NCBI GenBank assembly: GCA_016745035.1
Contig: JADGDE010000009.1
Span: 62,001 to 126,000, forward strand
DNA from: Thiotrichales bacterium
Lineage (GTDB): Bacteria > Pseudomonadota > Gammaproteobacteria > Beggiatoales > Beggiatoaceae
Length of the DNA stretch: 64,000 nt
Reading direction: 5' to 3'
Part shown: positions 50,618-59,425 of the stretch, one piece after another
Numbering within the stretch: the first letter of the stretch is position 1
Layout of the letters: the number at the start of each line of letters is the position of its first letter
The notes under the pieces: model-generated
The model's input: only the letters and a program-made list of their open reading frames with translations
Told to the model about the DNA's origin: nothing
The model's database searches: none
Translations under genes and position numbers: made by a program

Positions 50618-52588
50618 TTGAGTGATTTGCTAGCGCAAGTCGAAGCAGCGCTAGCTGCTGATGGCTTGCTGGCAACAACTATCGACAACTTTTCCCCCCG
50701 CCAAGCCCAGCAGCAAATGAGCTTAGCAATTGCCGATAGCTTGCTGAATAAACACACCTTGGTTTGTGAAGCGGGCACAGGCACGGGCAAAACCTTTGCT
50801 TATCTCTTGCCGGCTTTGCTTGCCAATGAAAAAGTTATCATTTCCACCGCAACCAAAACCTTACAAGACCAATTATTCCAAAAAGACCTGCCACTGATTC
50901 GTCGGGCGCTGAAACAAGACTTACACATTGCCCTGCTTAAAGGTCGGGGGAATTATTTATGCCGTTATCGGATGGAAATGGCAGAGTTTGAAAAACTCAA
51001 TAAACGCAACCAAGCATGGTTACAGCAAATCCAGCGTTGGTCAAAACGCACCAAAGCGGGCGACATCAGCGAACTAGAAGGCATTCCCGAAAAAGCCCCA
51101 GTGTGGGCGCAAGTCACCTCAACCACCGATAATTGTCGCGGGGCAGAATGCCCAGAATACGAAAGCTGTCATGTGTTCAAAAGCCGAAAACAAGCCCATA
51201 GCGCCGATGTATTAGTCATCAACCATTACGTGCTTTGTGCTGATATGCTGCTGCGTGGAGCTGAGAGCGGTGAATTATTGCCCAGCACCGAGATCATGAT
51301 TATTGATGAGGCGCACCAATTGCCAGAGATTGCCAGCCAATTTCTAGGGCTGCGTTTTAGCAGCAGTGCAATTCTAGGTTTATTACAAGATGCGCAAGTG
51401 GCTTATGACAAAGAAGCGGGCGATACACCGGACTTTTCCAAATATTGTCGTCGCCTTGAACTGGCGATGGATAAAATCGTCCCCAGCCTCGGCAAAGGCA
51501 TAGCCGAGCGCGGCGCGTATCCCGATTTGTATGAGCAAAAAGGCTTTGAGAAAGCCTTCGATAAACTAGAGAAAGCCTTGGGTGATTTATTATCCTTGCT
51601 GCATGAACTCGGTGGGCGTGGTAAATTGTTAGAGCAAATTGAGCAGCGCTGTGCCGACTTAAATGACAGTTTAAAACGGATTGATAATAACGAAGCCACC
51701 AACCAAGTTGCTTGGTATCAACTCTTCGGGCGCAGAGGTTTTAGTTTTACCCTGACCCCACTGAATATTGACCAAGCCTTTCAAAGCTATTACCAAGCCT
51801 TGCCACGCACATGGGTATTCGCCTCGGCAACCTTATCGGTAAACAATGATTTTAGCCACTTTTGCCAGCAACTGGGCTTGAGTGATTATCGCAGCGCGAC
51901 ATGGGAGAGTCCCTTTGATTTCAAACACAGCGCGCTGCTATACGTGCCGGAAACCTTAGGGCAACCCAATAGCCCCGATTATACCGATACCGTGGTCGAT
52001 GCTGCCTTGCCCGTACTGGAAACCAGCCAAGGGCGGGCGTTTATGCTTTTTACTAGCCACAAAGCCCTGCAACATGCGGCTAAACGTTTGAAAAAGGCAA
52101 AACTGCCTTATCCTCTGCTAGTGCAAGGCGATATGCCGCGCGGGCATTTGCTCGCTGAGTTTCGTAAACTCGGCAATGCGATTTTACTCGGCACAGGGAG
52201 TTTTTGGGAAGGCGTAGACGTGCGCGGGCAAGCGCTTTCTTGTGTGATTATCGACAAACTGCCCTTTGCCTCACCCTTAGATCCGATTCTAGCCGCTCGC
52301 ATTCGCTATTTGCGTGAATCAGGGGAAAACCCTTTTAGCCGTTATCAATTGCCGCAAGCGGTTATCAGCCTCAAACAAGGCGCAGGGCGTTTGATTCGGG
52401 ATGAAAAAGACTATGGCTTACTGATGCTTTGCGACCCGCGTTTGATTGATAAACCCTATGGGCAAACCTTTTTAAACAGTTTGCCACCGATGTCAAAAAC
52501 CCGCTATCAAGACACGGTGGCACGTTTTTTTACCTATAGAACCCAATTGCATGAAGATATGTGTGCTGAGGGAGATATAAATAAATGA
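50618..52588 (+). CDS. yoaA: YoaA/DinG-family Fe-S helicase
   Basis: A 656-residue XPD-like superfamily 2 helicase. The TTG start directly follows the SDR stop. Motifs: Q/I TLVCEAGTGTGKTFAYLLPA, Ia ISTATKTLQDQ, Walker B IMIIDEAHQLPE, and VI LKQGAGRLIRDEKDYG. Cysteines near residues 110-175 (NYLCRY, DNCRGAECPEYESCHVF) match the 4Fe-4S domain. YoaA in E. coli works with HolC at damaged replication forks. Length fits. Confidence 0.92.
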   Translation: MSDLLAQVEAALAADGLLATTIDNFSPRQAQQQMSLAIADSLLNKHTLVCEAGTGTGKTFAYLLPALLANEKVIISTATKTLQDQLFQKDLPLIRRALKQDLHIALLKGRGNYLCRYRMEMAEFEKLNKRNQAWLQQIQRWSKRTKAGDISELEGIPEKAPVWAQVTSTTDNCRGAECPEYESCHVFKSRKQAHSADVLVINHYVLCADMLLRGAESGELLPSTEIMIIDEAHQLPEIASQFLGLRFSSSAILGLLQDAQVAYDKEAGDTPDFSKYCRRLELAMDKIVPSLGKGIAERGAYPDLYEQKGFEKAFDKLEKALGDLLSLLHELGGRGKLLEQIEQRCADLNDSLKRIDNNEATNQVAWYQLFGRRGFSFTLTPLNIDQAFQSYYQALPRTWVFASATLSVNNDFSHFCQQLGLSDYRSATWESPFDFKHSALLYVPETLGQPNSPDYTDTVVDAALPVLETSQGRAFMLFTSHKALQHAAKRLKKAKLPYPLLVQGDMPRGHLLAEFRKLGNAILLGTGSFWEGVDVRGQALSCVIIDKLPFASPLDPILAARIRYLRESGENPFSRYQLPQAVISLKQGAGRLIRDEKDYGLLMLCDPRLIDKPYGQTFLNSLPPMSKTRYQDTVARFFTYRTQLHEDMCAEGDINK

Positions 52589-52821
52589 GCTTTCCTACAA
52601 TGATGCTCACTGTTTTATCAGGATAATCACTGCCCACTGCTACGGCTTTTCCCCATAAAGTCTCTTTACCAATAGCAACAGCGGCTAAATGGTTTAGTCT
52701 CAGTGTTGCCAAGCTTTAGCAGCGCTACCTGATAACCGCATTTTACAAAAACGTTTAGCCGCTTATCAGCTTGCAAAATAGCATGGGTAGCCTGCTTTTA
52801 ATGCAAAACAAAACAGACATC
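52589..52821. other. Intergenic gap between yoaA and metH
   Basis: 233 bp between convergent genes with no recognisable gene or RNA. A short plus-side sequence reads on as degenerate coding with an early stop; nothing to annotate. Confidence 0.4.
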
Positions 52822-55800
52822 TTATTCAGCTAAGATAGGTCTTAGTACCGTTTCAGCCTCTGCAAGGCTCAAACCCTTACGCTGAGCATAATCCTCAACC
52901 TGCGCCTTACTGACTTTCCCTGTGCCAAAGTAGCTGCTCTCTGGGTGCGAGAAATACCAGCCGGAGACGGCGGCGGTGGGGAGCATGGCGTAGCTCTCTG
53001 TTAGGGTGATGCCGATTTTCTCTGGTTCTAACAATGCCCACAAGGTCGATTTTTCGCTATGGTCTGGGCAAGCGGGGTAGCCGGGGGCTGGGCGGATGCC
53101 TTGGTATTGCTCTTTAATCAAAGCCTCGTTATCAAGGCTTTCATCTTTACCATAGCCCCAGAACTCGGTGCGCACGCGCTCGTGTAGGTGCTCGGCGAAG
53201 GCTTCTGCTAGGCGGTCGGCGAGGGCTTTTAGCATGATGCTTTGGTAATCATCGTGCTCGGCTTCAAAGCGCTTAATGTGCTCGTCGATGCCGATACCAG
53301 CGGTGACGGCAAATGCGCCGATGTAATCTTCTACACCTGTGTCTTTGGGGGCGATGTTATCCGCTAGGCATTGGTTAGGATAGGCGGCTGATTTTTTCAG
53401 TTGTTGGCGTAAGAAGTACAGGGTCGCTTGTTTATTGCTGCGGCTCTCGTCTGAGTAGAGACTCACGTCGTCATCGTTTTCGCGATTGGCAGGGAAAAAG
53501 CCTAAGACAGCACGGGCTTGTAACCATTTTTCTTCAATGATGGTTTTTAGCATTGCTTGTGCGTCTTTAAACAGTTTTTGTGCTTCTGTGCCAACCACTT
53601 CATCATCGAGAATCGCGGGGTAACGACCTGCCAGCTCCCATGTGCGAAAAAACGGTGTCCAATCGATGCGCTCCACGAGTTTTTCTAGTGGATAATTCTC
53701 CAGCACTTTTGTGCCTAAGAATTGCGGCTTGCTAACGCTGTGGTTTGCCCAGTCGGTTTGGCGTTGGTTGGCACGGGCGCTGGCAAGGTCAATGAGTTTG
53801 CTGGCTTTGGATTTGCCTGCGCGTTGGACGCGAATATCTTCGTATTCAGCACTGAGGGCTTGGACGAAAGCGGCTTTTTTCTCACCGATAAGGCTTTGCA
53901 TCACGCCGACAGCACGGGAGGCATCGGGGACATAGGCGACGGGGTGGTCGTAGCTGGGGGCGATTTTAACCGCAGTATGGACTTTGGAGGTGGTCGCGCC
54001 GCCGATAAGCAGCGGGATGTCTAGCCCTTGGCGTTGTAGTTCGGTGGCGACGTTGACCATTTCATCTAATGAGGGCGTGATTAAGCCTGAAAGACCGATG
54101 ATGTCGGCTTTTTCCGCGATGGCGGTTTCAACGATTTTATTTAGCGGTACCATCACGCCTAAATCGACGATTTCAAAGTTGTTACATTGCAGCACTACGG
54201 CGACAATATTTTTGCCGATGTCGTGGACATCGCCTTTCACCGTTGCCAGTACCATTTTGCCATTGCTTTGGATTTCGCAGCCCTCGCCTTTTTCTTCTTC
54301 AATATAGGGCATCAAATAGGCAACGGCTTTTTTCATCACCCGGGCGGATTTGACCACTTGTGGCAGGAACATTTTGCCCGCGCCAAATAAATCGCCGACG
54401 ACGTTCATGCCTGACATTAACGGCCCTTCAATCACGTCTAAGGGGCGGCTGGCTTGCTGGCGGGCTTCTTCGGTGTCCTCGTCGATGTATTGGGTGATGC
54501 CTTTAACGAGGGCGTGGGCTAAGCGTTCATTCACGGGCTGTTCGCGCCAGCTCAAGTCTTGGGTGCTTTCTTGTCCACCAGTGCCGCCTGCTTCGCGGTA
54601 TTTGTCTGCCACTTCTAGCAGGCGGTCGGTGGCATCGTCGCGGCGGTTAAGTACCACATCTTCGACCCGCTCGCGCAGTTCTTCGGGTAGGTCTTCGTAA
54701 ATCGCCAATTGTCCTGCGTTGACGATGCCCATGTCCATGCCTGCTTGGATGACGTGGTAGAGAAACACGGAGTGAATCGCCTCGCGCACGGGGTTGTTGC
54801 CACGGAAGGAGAAGGAAACGTTGGAAACACCGCCAGAAATCAGGGCGTGCGGCAGTTCGGCTTTGATTTGTCGGGTGGCTTCGATGAAGTCTACGCCGTA
54901 GTTGTTGTGTTCTTCAATGCCTGTGGCAACGGCGAAAATATTGGGGTCAAAAATAATGTCGCTGGGGTTAAAATTTAATTCTTCGCGCAGTAATTTATAG
55001 GCGCGGGCGCAGATTTCAACTTTTCGCGCTTGGGTGTCGGCTTGTCCGACTTCATCAAAAGCCATGATGATGGCGGCTGCGCCATAGCGTTGTACCAAAC
55101 GGGCTTGCTTGAGGAAGTTTTCCTCGCCTTCTTTGAGGCTGATGGAGTTGACGATGCCTTTGCCTTGCACGCATTGCAACCCTGCTTCTAAGATGTCCCA
55201 CTTGGAGGAGTCAATCATAATCGGCACTTTGGCAATGTCTGGCTCGGAAGCGACCAAGTTGAGGAAGCGCACCATGACTTCTTTTGACTCCAACAGGCCT
55301 TCGTCCATGTTGATGTCGATGATTTGTGCGCCGTTTTCGACTTGTTCGCGGGCGACATCGAGGGCGGTTTCATAGTCTTCGGCTTGAATAAGGCGCTTAA
55401 AGCGGGCGGAACCGGTGACGTTGGTACGCTCGCCGACGTTGAGATACAAGCTTTCTGGCTCGATGGTGCAAGGCTCTAAGCCTGCGAGGCGACAAGCGGG
55501 GCTAATCTCTGCCACAGCGCGAGGGCTGTGAACTTCGACCGCTTCTTTAATGGCTTTGATGTGCTCAGGCCCTGTGCCACAGCAACCGCCGATGATATTT
55601 AATAAGCCATCTTTTGCCCAGCCGCCGATTTCGCCTGCCATTGCTTCAGGGGTTTCATCATAGCCGCCAAATTCATTGGGTAAGCCCGCGTTAGGGTGGG
55701 CGGAGACATTGGTATCGGCAATACGCGAGAGTTCGGCAACGTATTGGCGCAACTCTTGTGCGCCCAAGGCACAGTTAAGACCGATAGAAATTGGGTTGGC

Positions 55801-56517
55801 GTGGCAGAGCGAGTTCCAGAAGGCTTCGGTGGTTTGTCCGCTTAAAGTCCGACCTGATGCGTCAGTAATCGTGCCGGAAATCATAATCGGGTATTCGACA
55901 TTGTGGTCATCAAAGTATTTTTTCACCGCAAAAACGGCGGCTTTGGCGTTGAGGGTGTCGAAAATGGTTTCGATTAAAATAATATCTGAGCCGCCTTTAA
56001 TCAGGCCGTCGGTGGCTTCGGTGTAGGCTTCGACTAATTCGTTAAAGCTGACGTTACGAAAACCGGGGTCGTTGACATCAGGGGAGATGGAGCAGGTGCG
56101 GCTGGTCGGGCCAATGACCCCGGCGACAAAACGTGGCACACCGGTGGCGGCGGCAACTTCGTCAGCGGCTTCACGGGCGATTTTACTGGCCTCGACATTG
56201 ATTTCATGTGCCAAGCTTTCCATCTGGTAATCCGCCATGCCGATGGTGGTGGCGCTAAAGGTGTTGGTCTCAATGATGTCCGCGCCCGCTTCTAAATATT
56301 GCTTATGAATATCGCGGATAATCTCGGGTTGGCTAAGGGCTAGAAGGTCATTATTGCCTTTAACATCACTATGCCAGTCTTTGAAGCGTTCGCCACGGTA
56401 ATCGGCTTCTTCGAGTTTGTGACGCTGAATCATGGTGCCGGTTGCACCATCAAGGATAAGAATACGTTGGGATAGGGCGTTTTTGAGTGAGGCAGTGCGT
56501 TCTGCGGTTGTGGACAT
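52822..56517 (-). CDS. metH: Cobalamin-dependent methionine synthase MetH
   Basis: A 1231-residue enzyme (start [16 protein letters not shown]. coli MetH has 1227). Four modules are visible: homocysteine-binding ([13 protein letters not shown] start; zinc Cys in [10 protein letters not shown] and GGCCGT), pterin-binding ([19 protein letters not shown]), cobalamin-binding ([17 protein letters not shown], His ~760 ligand to B12), and the SAM-dependent reactivation domain ([11 protein letters not shown]). It methylates homocysteine using methyltetrahydrofolate. I saw no cobalamin riboswitch upstream. Confidence 0.97.
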   Translation of the reverse strand: MSTTAERTASLKNALSQRILILDGATGTMIQRHKLEEADYRGERFKDWHSDVKGNNDLLALSQPEIIRDIHKQYLEAGADIIETNTFSATTIGMADYQMESLAHEINVEASKIAREAADEVAAATGVPRFVAGVIGPTSRTCSISPDVNDPGFRNVSFNELVEAYTEATDGLIKGGSDIILIETIFDTLNAKAAVFAVKKYFDDHNVEYPIMISGTITDASGRTLSGQTTEAFWNSLCHANPISIGLNCALGAQELRQYVAELSRIADTNVSAHPNAGLPNEFGGYDETPEAMAGEIGGWAKDGLLNIIGGCCGTGPEHIKAIKEAVEVHSPRAVAEISPACRLAGLEPCTIEPESLYLNVGERTNVTGSARFKRLIQAEDYETALDVAREQVENGAQIIDINMDEGLLESKEVMVRFLNLVASEPDIAKVPIMIDSSKWDILEAGLQCVQGKGIVNSISLKEGEENFLKQARLVQRYGAAAIIMAFDEVGQADTQARKVEICARAYKLLREELNFNPSDIIFDPNIFAVATGIEEHNNYGVDFIEATRQIKAELPHALISGGVSNVSFSFRGNNPVREAIHSVFLYHVIQAGMDMGIVNAGQLAIYEDLPEELRERVEDVVLNRRDDATDRLLEVADKYREAGGTGGQESTQDLSWREQPVNERLAHALVKGITQYIDEDTEEARQQASRPLDVIEGPLMSGMNVVGDLFGAGKMFLPQVVKSARVMKKAVAYLMPYIEEEKGEGCEIQSNGKMVLATVKGDVHDIGKNIVAVVLQCNNFEIVDLGVMVPLNKIVETAIAEKADIIGLSGLITPSLDEMVNVATELQRQGLDIPLLIGGATTSKVHTAVKIAPSYDHPVAYVPDASRAVGVMQSLIGEKKAAFVQALSAEYEDIRVQRAGKSKASKLIDLASARANQRQTDWANHSVSKPQFLGTKVLENYPLEKLVERIDWTPFFRTWELAGRYPAILDDEVVGTEAQKLFKDAQAMLKTIIEEKWLQARAVLGFFPANRENDDDVSLYSDESRSNKQATLYFLRQQLKKSAAYPNQCLADNIAPKDTGVEDYIGAFAVTAGIGIDEHIKRFEAEHDDYQSIMLKALADRLAEAFAEHLHERVRTEFWGYGKDESLDNEALIKEQYQGIRPAPGYPACPDHSEKSTLWALLEPEKIGITLTESYAMLPTAAVSGWYFSHPESSYFGTGKVSKAQVEDYAQRKGLSLAEAETVLRPILAE

Positions 56518-56581
56518 GGTTAGTTTTTCTATTTTCGGTTTATTGTGAATGTTCAATTACGCGCCGCTGGAGCGACGGCTT

Positions 56582-56612
56582 AGGCATTCCCACGCTGGCG
56601 CATGGGAACGAG
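56582..56612. repeat. REP-like hairpin repeat upstream of metH
   Basis: GCATTCCCA, a ten-base middle (CGCTGGCGCA) and TGGGAACGAG form an inverted repeat of a kind often scattered in proteobacterial genomes. Single copy in this window. It lies between metH and the Fur-family gene and might act as terminator or have been a mobile repeat. Confidence 0.4.
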
Positions 56613-56630
56613 TTGATTCGTGTGGATTGC

Positions 56631-57044
56631 TTAGGCGTTGCTGCTGGCGACTCGTAAAATTAAGTCAATTTGTTTCAGCTGGGTATTTGCAGGCATTTCG
56701 ATAGGCAAGTCTTGATAATCAACATCACACAAGCGCCCTTCGTCTTCATAATAAAGGTGATAATGCGGCTCGGTGTTGGAGTCATAGACCACTTTGCCCG
56801 CGCCAATGTGTATTTCTTTGAGTAAGCCTTTGCGTACAAATAAATTCAGGCTGTTATACACCGTGGCTTTGGCGACACGGATATTGAGTTCAGCGAGTTT
56901 TTCTTGAATCACATCGGCGGATAGGTGTTGATGTTCAACAAAAAAAATCCTTGCGATGGCAAGGCGTTGCAGAGTCGGGCTGATTTGGTGTTGCTTGAGA
57001 AAAGCCACCGCCTCAGCTTGTGATAGTAAAGGCATGGTTTTCAT
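56631..57044 (-). CDS. Fur-family regulator (PerR/Irr-like)
   Basis: A 137-residue winged-helix protein: N-terminal ISPTLQRLAIARIFF, HLSADVIQEKLAEL, then RVAKATVYNSLNLFVRKGLL (recognition helix), and the metal-site region EPHYHLYYEDEGRL. It lacks the C-terminal CxxC zinc pairs of classic Fur, with only one cysteine, as in Irr or some PerR proteins. Iron, haem or peroxide sensing is possible. The ATG overlaps the upstream cpdA-like stop (ATGA), indicating translational coupling. Confidence 0.85.
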   Translation of the reverse strand: MKTMPLLSQAEAVAFLKQHQISPTLQRLAIARIFFVEHQHLSADVIQEKLAELNIRVAKATVYNSLNLFVRKGLLKEIHIGAGKVVYDSNTEPHYHLYYEDEGRLCDVDYQDLPIEMPANTQLKQIDLILRVASSNA

Positions 57045-57787
57045 GTCGTTAAATCCTCAAAAATGTAATCACACCAAGTTTGTAGGCGTTGTCCGTCATA
57101 CTCGATCCAACGCCAGCCCGGAAAAGCATGTTGCTGTTTAAATGTGGGGTGTTTGGTATCAATTTGCAACATGGTCGAGGGTGTTAGGTGCAAGCTTTTA
57201 TTATCGACACACAGGGTACGTTCGGTGTGGTAATGCCCTGAGAAAATGTGCTGGATATGTTTAAGCTTACGAATCACTTCCCAGCTTTCTTCATGGTTTT
57301 TCAGTTTGTGTTTATCATCCATAAACACAGAACCGCATAATAAAGGCGGATGATGCACAAATAACAAGGCATCTTCCAGCATCTGGTCTTGAGCTTGTAG
57401 CCAATCGAGTTGTTCCCCTGAGAGATTGGCAGGGGCGCTGTCTAGGAATAGTAGCGTAGTTTCGGGGTAATCAATCCGATAATACAGTTGTTGGTTTTGG
57501 ATGTTGTTATCGAGTTTGAAAGCGCTGTTAAAAGCCGCTAGGCGGTCGTGGTTGCCCATCATGATATGCACAGGGCAGGTGAATTCCTGAAAGATTTCAT
57601 CTAACCACACATACGCCTCTGGCTCACCCGCAATAGCGGCTAAATCACCTGAGACCACTAACACATCAGGTTGTTGAGCTAGGATAGCGGTAACAACTGC
57701 ACGCAGGTGCGCGCGCACATCTAAGTTATAATGTGCCGCGTCGGTGGCAGCAATGTGTAAGTCACTGATTTGTGCAATTCTTAACAT
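57041..57787 (-). CDS. cpdA: CpdA-type cyclic-nucleotide phosphodiesterase
   Basis: A ~248-residue metallophosphoesterase; MLRIAQISDLHIAATDA is the preferred start. Motifs: ISDLHIA, VVSGDLAAIAGEPE, IMMGNHDR, LLFVHHPPLL and IFSGHYHTERT, matching the cAMP phosphodiesterase CpdA/Icc family. It overlaps the downstream Fur-family gene by 4 bases. A CHASE2 cyclase lies nearby at 59426, so local cAMP turnover is plausible though inferred. Confidence 0.9.
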   Translation of the reverse strand: MLRIAQISDLHIAATDAAHYNLDVRAHLRAVVTAILAQQPDVLVVSGDLAAIAGEPEAYVWLDEIFQEFTCPVHIMMGNHDRLAAFNSAFKLDNNIQNQQLYYRIDYPETTLLFLDSAPANLSGEQLDWLQAQDQMLEDALLFVHHPPLLCGSVFMDDKHKLKNHEESWEVIRKLKHIQHIFSGHYHTERTLCVDNKSLHLTPSTMLQIDTKHPTFKQQHAFPGWRWIEYDGQRLQTWCDYIFEDLTT

Positions 57788-57839
57788 AGGCGAATTATAC
57801 CGCATGTGGCGTAGTCTGCCAGCTTTTGATCTTACTTAC

Positions 57840-57968
57840 TGATGTTATGCAAAGGTTTCTTTTTGGCTTTAACAAGCCAAAAAACCACCATTGCTCCACG
57901 GCTAAATTCCACTAGGCAGCTGGAAAACCACAATATTGAGATAAAAACAGGCTTAGTGCGTAACATCA
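57840..57968 (+). mobile_element. MITE family B, copy 1 (129 bp)
   Basis: TGATGTTATGCAAAGG at the left and GTGCGTAACATCA at the right form terminal inverted repeats, and TTACTTA is duplicated at both flanks (57832-57838, 57970-57976). The interior matches the copies at 45059 and 62441 (CACGGCTAAATTC, CACTAGGCAG, GAGATAAAAACAGGCTTAG). No open reading frame; moved in trans by an unknown transposase. Confidence 0.8.
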
Positions 57969-57973
57969 GTTAC

Positions 57974-58876
57974 TTAGTCATGTTGGTGCTCATAGGCACA
58001 AGTTTCCCCCGGAAACTCGACTTCGATAGTGACATGTTCAATATGGGCAAGGGTTAGTATATCTCGGATTTGTTGTTTTATCTCAACTAGACGTTGGCGC
58101 GACATTTCTTCTTTCATCACCACATGCAAAGATAAAACGTGATAATCCCCATCTAAAGACCACAGATGAATATCATGAATAGAGTTTAAGGGCAGTTGTT
58201 CTAGTAACTGTTTTTCTAAATTTTTTAAGTCGAAATCGATGGGAATGGCTTGCAAGAAAATATACAACGTGCCACGGAGATTTTTAGCCGCTTGCCAAAA
58301 TACATAAAAGGCAATCCCTAAAGAGAGCAAAGGGTCTAAAATGGGGATGTAGATAAACAGTAGCACCACACTCGCAAGTAGCACTGCAACCCAACCTAAT
58401 ACATCTTCTAATAGGTGTAAACGCACCACTTTTTCATTTTGGGTTTGCCCACCGCTTAAGCGCCAGACGGCGATGCCATTGACGACTGTGCCTAAAATAG
58501 CCAGCAACAACATGCCCTCAACATGCACGTCTTGCGGGGTTAATAAGCGGGGAACGGTTTCAATCATAATGATGATGGAACCAATCAACAAAATAGTACC
58601 AGTCAAAAAGGCACTGACCAGCGAAAAACGTCGGTAGCCATAAGAAAAATAGCGATCTCGACTTTTGGTACTTAAACGGGCAAAATACCAAGATAAACCC
58701 AACGCAAAACTATCACCAAAATCGTGCAGGGCATCGGCAAGAATTGCCATGCTGTTTGTCCACAAGCCGCCAACGATTTCAATCAGGGCAAAACTTAAGT
58801 TAAGAAAAAATACCCAACGGATATTTTCCTCGGCGGTGTTTTCTCCGTGGTGATGATGATGGTGTCCCGACATCAA
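57974..58876 (-). CDS. Cation diffusion facilitator (CzcD/ZitB group)
   Basis: A 300-residue CDF transporter. It begins MMSGHHHHHHGENTAEENIR, a native run of six histidines that may bind zinc. Six spans follow, with the metal-site pattern ADALHDFGDSFALGL in TM2 and HLLEDVLGWVAVLL in TM5 (the His/Asp quartet). A C-terminal cytoplasmic domain has VLSLHVVMKEE and IEVEFPGETC. Likely Zn/Co/Cd efflux. A MITE B insertion ends 5 bases from the stop. Confidence 0.92.
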   Translation of the reverse strand: MMSGHHHHHHGENTAEENIRWVFFLNLSFALIEIVGGLWTNSMAILADALHDFGDSFALGLSWYFARLSTKSRDRYFSYGYRRFSLVSAFLTGTILLIGSIIIMIETVPRLLTPQDVHVEGMLLLAILGTVVNGIAVWRLSGGQTQNEKVVRLHLLEDVLGWVAVLLASVVLLFIYIPILDPLLSLGIAFYVFWQAAKNLRGTLYIFLQAIPIDFDLKNLEKQLLEQLPLNSIHDIHLWSLDGDYHVLSLHVVMKEEMSRQRLVEIKQQIRDILTLAHIEHVTIEVEFPGETCAYEHQHD

Positions 58877-59056
58877 AAATCCTTTTGTTTATATCGAAGC
58901 TTAGTCAAAATTAACCCGATAACATGCGAATAAAAATCAGGCGGGTGATTTTTTATGCTTGAAACCCTAGTATTTTACTCATATATTACAGCCTAAGTCA
59001 GACTATGACTAGCATTAGTCGTTAGAAACACATAAACACAAGTGAAGGAATAAATT

Positions 59057-59392
59057 ATGGAAGCCATTGTAAACGGTCAAACAATTCAATTAAGTGAAGC
59101 GGGCTGGTTAGAAAACTTAGATGAGTGGAGTGAAGAATTAGCACATGAAGTTGCTAAAAACGAACAAATTGATGAATTAACGCCAGAACATTGGGATATT
59201 ATCAATCTAGCTCGTGATTTCTTCCATGAAAATGGTATTGTGTGTGAGCCACGTAAATTCTCCAAATTGCTGAAGAAAAATTTTGGCGCGGATCGCTCTA
59301 GCCAAAAATATATTTATTCTTTATTTCCACAAGGTTTGATTAAATGTGCAAATAAAGTGGCGGGTTTACCTCGTCCTAAAGGGTGTAGTTAA
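59057..59392 (+). CDS. TusE/DsrC-family sulfur relay protein with altered cysteine spacing
   Basis: A 111-residue member of the TusE/DsrC family: GWLENLDEWSEELAHEVAKN, LTPEHWDIINLARDFFHENG, then the C-terminal swinging arm LIKCANKVAGLPRPKGCS. The penultimate cysteine (sulfur carrier) is present. In DsrC the second cysteine lies three residues before AGLP; here that position is Asn and a Cys sits two residues earlier. So this may be TusE-like in tRNA thiolation, or a DsrC variant with a shifted redox pair. AAGGAA precedes the start. Confidence 0.88.
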   Translation: MEAIVNGQTIQLSEAGWLENLDEWSEELAHEVAKNEQIDELTPEHWDIINLARDFFHENGIVCEPRKFSKLLKKNFGADRSSQKYIYSLFPQGLIKCANKVAGLPRPKGCS

Positions 59393-59400
59393 GCCACATT

Positions 59401-59425
59401 TGCTAGCAGTTTTAAGCTGCTAGCA
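59401..59425. other. Perfect 9-bp hairpin between convergent genes
   Basis: TGCTAGCAG (59401-59409) and CTGCTAGCA (59417-59425) pair around a 7-base loop, 8 bases after the tusE/dsrC-like stop and in front of the convergent cyclase stop. No clear U-run follows, so it may be a processing or weak termination site. Confidence 0.5.

Noticed and set aside
56518..56630. Cobalamin or SAM riboswitch upstream of metH
   Set aside because: The gap is only about 110 bp and shows just a REP-like hairpin; no B12-box or SAM aptamer features are visible.
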